DNA of 64,000 bases from an uncultured Dyadobacter sp. (GTDB lineage: Bacteria > Bacteroidota > Bacteroidia > Cytophagales > Spirosomataceae). The notes below the pieces were generated by a model, which saw only the letters and a program-made list of their open reading frames with translations, had not been told where the DNA came from and did not search any database. Location of the stretch: positions 1-64,000 of the forward strand of contig NZ_CAMLSE010000009.1 in the NCBI RefSeq assembly GCF_946482605.1. The letters are read 5' to 3'. Shown here in pieces: positions 1-8,800 of the stretch (positions are counted from its first letter, which is position 1; every line of letters starts with the position of its first letter). The translations under genes were made by a program, and so were the position numbers.

Positions 1-53
1 AAATATAATCGGAAAGCTCCATTTATTCAACGATCACTTTTAGGGGAAGCTGA

Positions 54-370
54 CAAAATCACAAGTTAATCCCAGTAAATAGTAACTACCGCTATAACGT
101 CTATTTGAAAAATATTGCGCATCTATGCGAAATCCGGGAAATCAACGGAAACATCAGGAGGCTGGATACGCACGACGCCCGCCATTCCTTTGCCGATATG
201 ATGCTCAACAATGGCGTTCCTCTGGAAGATGTCAGCAAAATGTAAGCCACCGAAGCATTAGAACAACAATGCGCTACTGCCGAGTCAGAAAGTCGAGGAT
301 TAGCGAGAATGTCGCAAAAGTCAAGAATAGGCTATTCACTCCGTCTGGTTTATTGCGTCAATTAACCTAA
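54..370 (+). pseudogene. Tyrosine recombinase C-terminal remnant, frameshifted
   Basis: One frame from about position 54 reads a stretch typical of Bacteroidota phage-type integrases, including NVYLKNIAHL and then THDARHSFADMMLNNGVPLE, which carries the HxxR box of the catalytic domain. It stops at a TAA at 243-245. The next frame continues directly with GHRSIRTTMRYCRVR-like residues, the GHxxxxTT box and the tyrosine motif, up to about 370. A one- or two-base loss where 'ttaggccac' would be expected explains the break. No N-terminal part is visible downstream of position 1. The gene is therefore truncated by the window edge or by decay, and is also frameshifted. A sequencing error is the alternative to true decay. 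Confidence 0.75.
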
Positions 371-428
371 AGCCAGTGTATTAAGTTTTTCTTTTTGCCT
401 TCCTCGGTTCATCCTCGACTACAACCAT

Positions 429-458
429 AAAGCCCCCAACAACAAGTTTAGGGGCTTT
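429..458. terminator. Hairpin, likely terminator
   Basis: AAAGCCCC at 429-436 pairs with GGGGCTTT at 451-458 around a 14-base loop. It lies just beyond the stop of the minus-strand monooxygenase gene and after the integrase remnant, so it could serve both strands. Confidence 0.55.
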
Positions 459-477
459 GTGATTTATAGGCTCGTTC

Positions 478-873
478 CTATTTCTTATCCAACATATCTA
501 GTTTTGCCCCAAATGCAATCGAATCAACGTCAATAAGTTGTAATGATTTCACCATTTTGAGCGTCCCTGCCTTGTATTTCTTAAAATGGGCCGTCTTTAA
601 ATGGGCTTCATAAGTCTGTCTACTGGCATATACTTCAAAAACAGTCACGTGGGCGGGGTGCGCCTTGTCTTGCGTGGCGTACAAAGCCAGTACGCCGGGC
701 TCGGAAGCGATAGCAGCCTGTGTATGCTCCCGAATAGCTGCCTTGTAGTGTTCCAAGTATGCGCTATCGATTTCAATTTTTGCGATCCGCACCATCCAGT
801 CCTTATTTTGGGCCCATGCGGGCCGCAAAGCAGAACCGAATACAACCAATGCGACAATTATGAGTAGTCTCAT
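478..873 (-). CDS. Secreted antibiotic-biosynthesis-monooxygenase (ABM) domain protein
   Basis: This 131-residue protein starts with a clear signal peptide (MRLLIIVALVVFGSALRPAWA, cleavage before QN) and is followed by a single ABM-type ferredoxin-like fold of about 90 residues. The core is built around YLEHYKAAIREH, then EPGVLALYATQD, then VTVFEVYASRQTYEAHLKTAHFKKY. Proteins of this fold act as small quinol monooxygenases or as sensors of reactive compounds. The export signal places this one in the periplasm. A longer frame reaches upstream to 945, but the methionine at 873 gives the signal peptide and sits 16 bp after the cupin gene, so it was chosen. It probably forms a two-gene operon with the cupin. 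The substrate cannot be told from sequence. Confidence 0.8.
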   Translation of the reverse strand: MRLLIIVALVVFGSALRPAWAQNKDWMVRIAKIEIDSAYLEHYKAAIREHTQAAIASEPGVLALYATQDKAHPAHVTVFEVYASRQTYEAHLKTAHFKKYKAGTLKMVKSLQLIDVDSIAFGAKLDMLDKK

Positions 874-889
874 CGAACAGATGATCGGG

Positions 890-1285
890 TTAGACGCCAT
901 ACTGCTCCTCGGTAACCTTCTCCATCCATGTAACCACATTGCCATTCAGGTTCTCCTGGATTGCGATGTGACTCATGGCCGTTGTTGCGGTAGCGCCGTG
1001 CCAGTGTTTTTCGTTGGCTTCAAACCAAATCACGTCACCCGGAAATATTTGCTTTACCGGCCCGCCTTCGCGCTGGACCCAGCCGCTGCCAGCGGTGACG
1101 ATCAGCGTTTGGCCCAGCGGATGGGTATGCCAAGCAGTCCTTGCACCGGGCTCAAAAGTAACCAGTGCCGATGCGGCACGCCGTGCATCGTTAGGCTCAA
1201 AAAGCGGATCAATTCTTACCGCTCCGGTGAACCAGTCGTCCGGGCCTTTACCGGACGGTCTGCTACCTATTCTTGTAATCTCCAT
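890..1285 (-). CDS. Cupin domain protein (mandelonitrile-lyase-like small cupin)
   Basis: This single-domain cupin has about 131 residues when started at [12 protein letters not shown], rather than at the longer reading that begins at 1318. Motif 1 reads [18 protein letters not shown], with the two metal-binding histidines and Gln where classical cupins have Glu. Motif 2 reads [18 protein letters not shown] and contributes the third histidine. Such small cupins are often encoded with carboxymuconolactone decarboxylase or ABM proteins and were proposed to be redox or lyase enzymes. The partner here is the secreted ABM protein 16 bp downstream. No signal peptide is seen, so it is probably cytoplasmic. 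The exact reaction is unknown. Confidence 0.8.
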   Translation of the reverse strand: MEITRIGSRPSGKGPDDWFTGAVRIDPLFEPNDARRAASALVTFEPGARTAWHTHPLGQTLIVTAGSGWVQREGGPVKQIFPGDVIWFEANEKHWHGATATTAMSHIAIQENLNGNVVTWMEKVTEEQYGV

Positions 1286-1336
1286 AATTTGCCTTTCGAT
1301 TGCTAAATATATTTGCAATGTACTAAGAACGACTTT

Positions 1337-1854
1337 TCACATAACCTTTTCGGTTTCGTCTCTGAACGGTTGATTGTGATAACGTTTTCCCTTCAATTTG
1401 TACAGCGCATTGGCAACCGCACCAAAAACCGGTGGGAACGGCGGCTCTCCCAATCCCGTAGGGTCTAGTTCGTTCTGGACAAAATGCACCTGAATGCTTT
1501 TCGGCACTTCGTTGATCCGGATCATCCGGTAATTACTAAAATTGTTCTTCTGGGGAGCCCCATCTTTGAAAGTCAGTTCACCATAGAATGAATTGCCGAT
1601 TCCATCAACCACTGCGCCTTGTACCATATTGGTGGCCGCATCCGGATTAATGACAATCCCGCAGTCCATTGCACTGAACACGCGCTCGACATAAGGTTGG
1701 CCATAGCGCGTTACCATATCCACCACATGCGCCGCGTAGGAATTGTGACAGAAATACGCGGCCACTCCACGGTTGTATTTTTCATTTCCCGGCTTGTTCC
1801 AGCTTGATTTATCACGCACCAGTTCCAATACACCGGCGTAACGGTCGGCATCAT
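1337..1854 (-). pseudogene. C-terminal fragment of a molybdopterin hydroxylase large subunit
   Basis: About 170 residues match the end of the isoquinoline-oxidoreductase/xanthine-dehydrogenase-family molybdopterin subunit. Landmarks are DADRYAGVLELV, RVFSAMDCGIVINPDAATNM, MVQGAVVDGIGNSFYGELTF, FSNYRMIRINEVP and GLGEPPFPPVFGAVANALY. A complete subunit has about 700 residues, so roughly three quarters is missing. The open frame continues upstream into unrelated residues and then into an IS630-type helix-turn-helix, so the break coincides with mobile-element debris. The small iron-sulphur subunit that normally accompanies it is absent. It is almost certainly nonfunctional. Confidence 0.8.
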
Positions 1855-1945
1855 ATTCGTTGTTTTTTCCACCTCGAAATAGTGGAACGTTCACAGGTAA
1901 GACTTGGGTGGTCATTTCCTTGGGTGTCAAATAATAGGGACAATT

Positions 1946-2170
1946 TAAACCATCAAGGCCTAATTTACGGAACTGCTGGCGCCATTTATTGGCAATGGGA
2001 CTACTAAGGCCGATGCTCACTATTATCTCCTCCATGCTCTTTCTCTCCCCGCTCAAAAGGATCACCTCCGCCCGCTGGAAATATCTTTTTCAATTTTCAA
2101 AGAGCGGTTCCTTACGGCAATTCCCGCAGATTTCTTCGCTCGTTGTAATGGGTTGTGCTATTCTGGACAT
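1946..2170 (-). mobile_element. IS630-family transposase N-terminal remnant
   Basis: The minus-strand reading RAEVILLSGERKSMEEI...GLSSPIANKWRQQFRKLGLDGL is the characteristic N-terminal helix-turn-helix of IS630-type transposases. An ATG at 2170 opens MSRIAQPITTSEEI, which looks like the usual N-terminus, but this frame stops after 25 codons and the helix-turn-helix is in another frame. Beyond the GLDGL residues there is no DDE catalytic domain. The frame runs into the molybdenum hydroxylase tail instead. No terminal inverted repeats could be assigned. This is a decayed fragment, probably tied to the deletion that removed the rest of the hydroxylase gene. Confidence 0.65.
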
Positions 2171-2329
2171 AGCATAAGTATTATAGATTCAGTAGGTTAA
2201 CTTAGTAATTGACACGCTAGAATTTCCTCGTACTGAGCATTTAAGAGGCTGGGTTGGAATGGTAATTTAGGCGGTATCTCTCGGAAACTAAAAGACGACA
2301 CCTGGGCCCGGGCAATCTGATAACGAGAA

Positions 2330-5200
2330 TTAGACACCCAGGTCGTTCAGAGGGATCTCTATGAAAATTTTAGTTCCTCCCACTGACTGAATCTTGATTT
2401 TTCCTTTTAATCTACGAATTCGCGCCTCCGCATTTTTCAGGCCCATTGATGCAGGCCTTACTGTCGTATAGTCAAATCCTTTACCGTCGTCGTTGATCCA
2501 TATACTCAGGGATTTGTTGCTGATGTACATTTCCAATGTGATTATTGAAGCATCCGAATGCTTATAAGCATTGTGAATTAATTCTTTAACCATGAGTGAA
2601 ATTTCTCTGCGATTACGTCCAGACACCACAACTTCCGGAATTTCACTAGGAATTTTCGCGGCAAAATCGACATCAATGTGCTCGAACTGTCCATAAGCCT
2701 GATCTCTAATATACGTAATCAGATCCACCAGAGTGTCATTCTCGACATCTGTGGTCCAGATGGTTTCTCTGATTTTCTTGGCTATATCATTGATCATTTG
2801 AACAATCTGGCCCAAATCTTCTCGCGGGTCCTCCCGCCTACTTGCGACTTCGGCAAATAGTCGGATAGCAAAGATCCCAGCACCGATGTCATCGTGAATT
2901 TCACTGCTGATCCTCTGCCTCTCCTCCAAAATGAGCTGTTGTTGCCATTCAATTTTTCGCTGGAGGTTTCTGCGATCGACAATGAACCTGAATATCAGAT
3001 AACTCGCAAAAGAGATAAACATCGCGATCACAAAGTTTTGGAACAATGCGTTTTGCCACCACGAATGCCGGATCTCAAAATGATAAACTATCGGGATTTT
3101 TGCTACGCCCAGCTCGGGATTGACAGCAAAGGCTTTGAGCGTATACTGCCCAGGGGCCAGTGATGCGAATGTAATGGTCCGCATTCCGGGACTGGTAGCG
3201 TTCCAGGCGGAGTCTTTCCCAGTTATTAGACAGTATTTAATGAAGGTTTGCCTAGCTTTGTTATAAATTGGTACGGATATGTTGAACTGGAGGTTATTCT
3301 GATTGCGATCGAATACGGCCTGTTTGGCCATTGCCATGTTATTGACCAGTACACTGTACAAGTAATTGGAAAGTTGCTCACCAACTGACTTTTGGTTGAG
3401 TGGAATTTTAAAAAGCCCGCTTACAGTGGCAAGGTATACCTGGTCTTCGACAACCAACAGGTCCGTGGTCAAAACGCCATCTGATGTTGACAGATTTTTA
3501 CTATTGCCCAACTGATTTTTTTGAACATCCAACACTTGCACGGCCCCCCCTGTTAGCAGCCATATTGCATTCTCACTCTCGCGCAGTTTGAGAATATTAT
3601 TTGAAAGTAAACCATCCTCAAGGGTAAACTGAGAAATACTTCGATTATGATAAACTAACAGTCCATTATTGACTGTGCCTATATAAATTTTGTTGTTCTG
3701 ATATCGCAATGCTTCACAGTATATGGGTCTCCCTTTGAATAATACCGGTGTAATCCCTCTATCATTCATTGAAAATAATTCATTTTTAAAAGCAACAAAC
3801 AATGTCTTTTCTCCCGGATGATATGCGAGCGCATCACATCTCTTGCCATAGCGAAATGAATTGGACTCCGGATTGTATTCATCAACCCCTCTCAGTTGTT
3901 GGGCCACCTGTTTTCTTAGACCATCACTTCTATGCCTTAAAAGAATAACCAGCCCGTTGGCCGTGGTGGCAAAAATCAGGTCCTTTGTGCTGTCCATTTG
4001 TTTCAAAGCACTCAGAGCGGCGATGACCCGCAGCTCACCTGTAACGATGTTAAGCTCGTATGCTTGAATGGGGGTTCCGATTATCACACGGCGTTCGTCG
4101 ATAGAGACTATCTTGCGGATGGATTGAAAATCTTTTGGAAATTTAATGTTCTGCCTGAGCTCATTACGCTTATAGTCGTATGCATATATCTTCCCATATT
4201 GAGTACCCATCAAAAGCATATTTCCATGTTTAGCTATGGTTCTGACAATATCATTGGCGGGCAATGAGGGAAGAATTATACGCTGTCTGGCAGTATGGCT
4301 CTTTTTAACCAGTAAGCCGTTGTTCAAACTTGAAAACCAGATATTACCTTCGTGATCCCTTACCACGTCGCTGAGGTTTAGGCCGCTTATAGATGCTGAG
4401 CCATCAAGCAGAGTACTTTTTTTCTGCGTATTTACCCATATCGCATCACTTGAAGTTGAAATTGTATTGATGAATTCCTGATAGATCTTTCGTTGATAAA
4501 CAAGCACTGAATCTCCACGAACCCCCAACTTGGTAAGCGTGCCTGAGGGATTGGAAAACAGCAACAATGTATCACCAAGCGTCTCCGCGTGAAGGGATGA
4601 TGCCTGATGGGGCAGCATGTCCCAGGGTGCCAGCAATTGCCGGAGTTTCGCCTGATGGCCGGGCTGGTAAATGTACAAGCCGGTTTTGCCCTGCACAACT
4701 AACCTATCATGAAGTATCGCCAGTGAGCTGGTCCACTCGGAAGGCTTATTTTCAACACCTACATATTTGCCTGTGCGTGTTCTGGTGTCGCAAACAAAGA
4801 TGCCTTTATCAGAAGTCGCGTAAAGGATGTTCTTGTGTATTAGGATTTTTGGAAACCTGGTTTCGGAATGTGCATCATAAGACCTTAACAGATGCGTTTG
4901 ATCGTGCTCTATATAAAAAATCTGTCCTGTAAAGTTGTAAAACCATATTCTTCCTTGTTCATCCTGATTCAGCCCGGATACACTCATTGAGCTTTGCTCG
5001 TTGGAAGCAAACGGGGTAAAGCTGATTCCGTCATAACGGTATATGCCTACCTCAGTTGCAATCCACAGAAAGTTTTGCCTATCTAAAAACAAATCATAAA
5101 TGGTTTTGCATGGCACTTCCAGTACTGACTCAACAGGCATCTGATTGCCTTGCGCCATAGAACGTGTGCAAATCAGCATTAATAGCAGAAATCTAATCAT
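2330..5200 (-). CDS. Sensor histidine kinase with N-terminal beta-propeller (Reg_prop/Y_Y_Y, HisKA_3 class)
   Basis: The 956-residue protein starts at MIRFLLLMLICTRSMAQG, a signal peptide. The reading frame extends upstream to 5512, but those extra residues look non-coding. Repeats such as TIYDLFLDRQNFLWIATEVGIYRYDG and NGLLVYHNRSISQFTLEDGL are Reg_prop propeller blades. A Y_Y_Y domain follows, ending near GQYTLKAFAVNP, then one membrane helix (NFVIAMFISFASYLIFRFIV). The cytoplasmic part has EERQRISSEIHDDIGAG, whose His is the NarL-class phosphoacceptor, and a HATPase with NAYKHSDA and NDDGKGFD. A LuxR-type response regulator is the expected partner but none is adjacent. These kinases usually sense extracellular ligands. 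Confidence in the class is high, but the ligand is unknown. Confidence 0.93.
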   Translation of the reverse strand: MIRFLLLMLICTRSMAQGNQMPVESVLEVPCKTIYDLFLDRQNFLWIATEVGIYRYDGISFTPFASNEQSSMSVSGLNQDEQGRIWFYNFTGQIFYIEHDQTHLLRSYDAHSETRFPKILIHKNILYATSDKGIFVCDTRTRTGKYVGVENKPSEWTSSLAILHDRLVVQGKTGLYIYQPGHQAKLRQLLAPWDMLPHQASSLHAETLGDTLLLFSNPSGTLTKLGVRGDSVLVYQRKIYQEFINTISTSSDAIWVNTQKKSTLLDGSASISGLNLSDVVRDHEGNIWFSSLNNGLLVKKSHTARQRIILPSLPANDIVRTIAKHGNMLLMGTQYGKIYAYDYKRNELRQNIKFPKDFQSIRKIVSIDERRVIIGTPIQAYELNIVTGELRVIAALSALKQMDSTKDLIFATTANGLVILLRHRSDGLRKQVAQQLRGVDEYNPESNSFRYGKRCDALAYHPGEKTLFVAFKNELFSMNDRGITPVLFKGRPIYCEALRYQNNKIYIGTVNNGLLVYHNRSISQFTLEDGLLSNNILKLRESENAIWLLTGGAVQVLDVQKNQLGNSKNLSTSDGVLTTDLLVVEDQVYLATVSGLFKIPLNQKSVGEQLSNYLYSVLVNNMAMAKQAVFDRNQNNLQFNISVPIYNKARQTFIKYCLITGKDSAWNATSPGMRTITFASLAPGQYTLKAFAVNPELGVAKIPIVYHFEIRHSWWQNALFQNFVIAMFISFASYLIFRFIVDRRNLQRKIEWQQQLILEERQRISSEIHDDIGAGIFAIRLFAEVASRREDPREDLGQIVQMINDIAKKIRETIWTTDVENDTLVDLITYIRDQAYGQFEHIDVDFAAKIPSEIPEVVVSGRNRREISLMVKELIHNAYKHSDASIITLEMYISNKSLSIWINDDGKGFDYTTVRPASMGLKNAEARIRRLKGKIKIQSVGGTKIFIEIPLNDLGV

Positions 5201-5227
5201 CAGAGGGCAAATTGCGTTTCCCCCGAA

Positions 5228-5267
5228 TATATGTAATTGGGTTTTCTCAAAAACACAATTACATATA
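5228..5267. promoter_or_regulatory. 12-bp perfect inverted repeat in the sensor-kinase leader
   Basis: TATATGTAATTG at 5228-5239 and CAATTACATATA at 5256-5267 are exact reverse complements separated by 16 bp. They lie 27-67 bp upstream of the kinase start codon at 5200. The size and place suit a dimeric regulator site or an mRNA leader hairpin. Which regulator would bind is not visible. The rest of 5268-5830 shows no convincing gene. Confidence 0.45.
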
Positions 5268-5830
5268 AATATCTGATGATTAGCGTTTCCCTTTTCGAAG
5301 ATCAAGATCCAGGTGCGGACATTAAAGCTTTTTTGATAGCCACTCCGTCGTTTTCTAATACAATATACCCCTATCGGGGTGTTGAATGTATTTTGATAAG
5401 CCAGGAAATTTGCCTCAGATCCGTAACCGGGTGTTTCATGATTGTAGCAGCACCAGCTGAGAACGATGATTTGACGGAAGAAGATGGCGCGGATAATACC
5501 GCTGTTGCCCACATATACGGCAGCAATAAAGGCGAGCAGGCAATGAGGCCTACTGCAAGGTCATGGCTCAAAACCGGCAAGAGATTGAAAATCGAGATCA
5601 AAAACAACCAAATATTCTCTAGATGAAACACCTCTACTCATTATGCGAATATCCATTTTAGCGGGTTTCAGGTAAGGGAAGAACAGGAGACTGAGGGAAT
5701 TTCCGAAAGTCAGCGAAAGGCGATCATCAAAGAGCTTCAGGCCAATGTTGCTAAGCTAAAGTCATCAGGAGCAAACAGGTGACCTCCTCCCAGGTATTCA
5801 GAGGGTTGAAAGTAGAGTTTCCGGTATCAT

Positions 5831-8800
5831 TTACTCCTTCACAACCCTAAACCACCTTTCTCCCTGATTTGATGTCAATTTGATTAGATAAAGCCCATTG
5901 GCCACGTCCGGCGAGCCGAGATCGACTTCCAAAACAGGCCCAGCCTGCTGAAATTCCAATTTTCTGCACAGCTTGCCAGTCTGGTCGATCACTTCGATGA
6001 CAGCCGGGCCTTTTATTTCCGTTTTTGGTTCGAGGCTGAAAATCCCTTTTGACGGATTTGGGAAAACGCGCCATTCCGGATTATGATCAAAAACGACGGA
6101 CCTCATTGATGAATACGTGAAGCTACCGTCCAAGTCGACCATTTTCAGACGGTAGTAACGCGTTGAGCCAGGCCTGCCCTGCCCGTCGAGAAAGTAGTAT
6201 TTTCTGGTTCCACCCATACCTTGCCCGGCAATCGTGCCAAGGTCATGGAACAATCCCATTTTCAGATTTTCGGAACCCACCGCCGCCTCCACCACAAAGT
6301 GACTAAAATCTTTCTCGGAAGCTGTCGACCACTGCAAATTTACCGTAACACTTTCACCGGAACTCCGTTTCTCGGCTGTGAAACCAATCAGTGTCACTGG
6401 CAAAGGCGCTCCTGTTCCAATGTAATTTTTCGCGAGCCAGAATTCCGAGAAGCTCTTTATTGCAAATTCAATGTAATATCCGTTTCGAAAAGGTACCTTC
6501 GTGACTACATCGTGCGTAAAATAGTCCCATGCTTCCCTTGTATTGTTGGTCAGGTCACCATCCTGGTTTGGTCCCGAATATTTTGTCACAGCGAGGTCGT
6601 AAGCCGATCTCGGTTTACTTACGTTCGGACTGTCTGCCGCCTTCACCATCCTTTCAATATCTTTCTCGGGAATGTACAATCGAACTCCAACCGGCGTCTC
6701 AAAATTTTTGGCCGAACTTATTACAAAATTCCGATCCAGCACCAACTGCTTCTCGCTAACCCGCAACGGCCCATCATTGACGAAAGTCTTGAGATTGATC
6801 CCCCCGATATCCTGCCCTTGCGGATGTACCGACGCGACGATTTGGTTATCAATAATATAGTTGGTCCAATCGTTACCCGGCGCATTGGCAGGGCCGATTT
6901 CCTGGGGAGCGGATCCTCCTTCATAAATATCGGACCCTAGATTGCTATAAATATGAATATCGTCGATGGCAATTCCCTCTCCATTGCCGGCGGCATTGCT
7001 TTTAAAAACAAAACGGAGCCGCATATTCCCGGCTGTGGGCAACTGCGTCGTAAATACCCGCCATCCGGCAGCAATCTCTCCACCCCAAAATCCCATTCCT
7101 TGTTTCTCACTATTGTACCAATTCACACCGGCACCTTTTATACCTAGCCGATACCATCCGTATCCGTAATTGTATTCGACATAAAGCATGTCACAAAGAT
7201 CCCCATTGCAGGACTCCATGTTCATTTGGGCACTAAAACTCAACAACAATGGATAGGTTAGGTTCAAATTGAGGCACGGGGAATACAGGTAAGACTCTTC
7301 GTTATTGTTATAAGGCCCGGTAAGGTTTGTCTTCCAGGCGCCATTCCCGCTAGCGGCACCCGCAACACCGGCGCTATTAGGCGTACCAAACTGCCACGAA
7401 GAGCGGGCTCCCTCGGTATACCAACCTCCGTTTCCGGATTCGAAATTTTCCAGGTAAAAACCATTCGCCGAAACAACGCCCGGGGTGAAGGTTTCAACTG
7501 TAAGTGTGTCATTTGCCGGATTGATGTCAGAACCTTTTTCACACCATATTTTGACAAGGTGCTTTCCTTCCTTATAAATTTCTCCGGGATAATAGACCGT
7601 AAGGGTGCTGTTTTCGCCTTTCCGAATCACGTTAATGTTGTATTCCGACACGTTACCATCAACAGAGAGTTTGACGGGAACATTGAAACAGTCGTCAGTA
7701 CCACTATTCTTGAACACTGCATTCATAGCATAAGAACCGCGATAGTCACAAATCGAAGCTGAGGGCACATCCAGTGTCACGACCTCCACATCACTAGTGG
7801 TTTTGAATAGCCTGATATCATGAATTGCGTAGCCACCTTCCGGAAAAACATTGGAAGCCGAACTCGCCCACCTCACCTGAAAACCCGCCGAAAATTCCTG
7901 ACCGTTACTTCGGAGCAGTTGCGAAATCTCCACCGATGCCAGTTTGTAATTATTGTCTATGTCTGTGTCTCCATACGGTCCTCCATTAATAATATAGGCT
8001 GTAATCCATGGATCGTCGCTGTCTCCGCGAATGTATACCCTGTTCAAATCGTAATTGTAGTCGCCACCCCTGTAGGTATGGCGGAAATCAAGTCTGATAT
8101 CATCATCGCGCACCCGGTATCCCGACAAGTTAAAGGTGCCCTCTAAATAACTCAGAGTCGGAGAAAAGATACGTTCAGGTGCGTCCAGAACAAATGTGCT
8201 CTCAGATAGCCAGTAAGGAATCGGAGGCGCTTGCGTCCTTAACCGGCCGTAACCTTGAATCCTTGTAAAGTCGTACTTCTCTGCGTTCTGAATACCTAAA
8301 GTTGACGCCCTGATATCCAGAGCCGGTAGGGCCGCGGTATTCTGGAAAAAAGGTAACACCAGCTTTGGATTGGGAATCTGCCGCAGCCAGACTGTAAGGG
8401 AGTCGTTTCCGTTTACAGGGTCACCGGTGAGCCGTATACGGACCAGTAACGTTGCTTCGGTGATGGATGCCAAATCTATACGCTGCTGAAAAGTATATTC
8501 TGTGCTCGCGACTGCCGGTAAAGTAATATTGACTTGCTCCCAATGCATTTCGCCACCAAGCGAATAACCTATCTCGAATGGCCTGGTCAGTGGCTGGTCG
8601 TCCAGATTTTTAATTCGAACGGTAACGGGCTGACTGGCAGAGTATGCCGTTTTCGTGAACAGCCTCACTGTTGGCAGAGGTGCGACGACGGCTTCTATTT
8701 TGACGTCATTGTCCGAAATTGTTCCCTGACAGGTTCCGTTATCAGGCTTTCTGATGATAGCCACTGAGCGTCGCCCTGGCACCTGATTTTTCCGCACCCT

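Noticed and set aside
5237..5626. Plus-strand frame of 129 codons opposite the kinase leader
   Set aside because: No protein-like pattern. It crosses the inverted repeat and the signal-peptide region of the kinase gene, so it is a shadow.
5627..5782. Plus-strand open stretch ending in ESQRKAIIKELQANVAKLKS, looking like a coiled-coil protein end
   Set aside because: There is no start codon in frame after the preceding TGA and no recognisable family. It may be a gene scrap but cannot be supported as a gene.
6221..6940. Plus-strand frame of 239 codons opposite the protease C-terminal region
   Set aside because: It has no domain or start context and is antisense to a well-supported protein.
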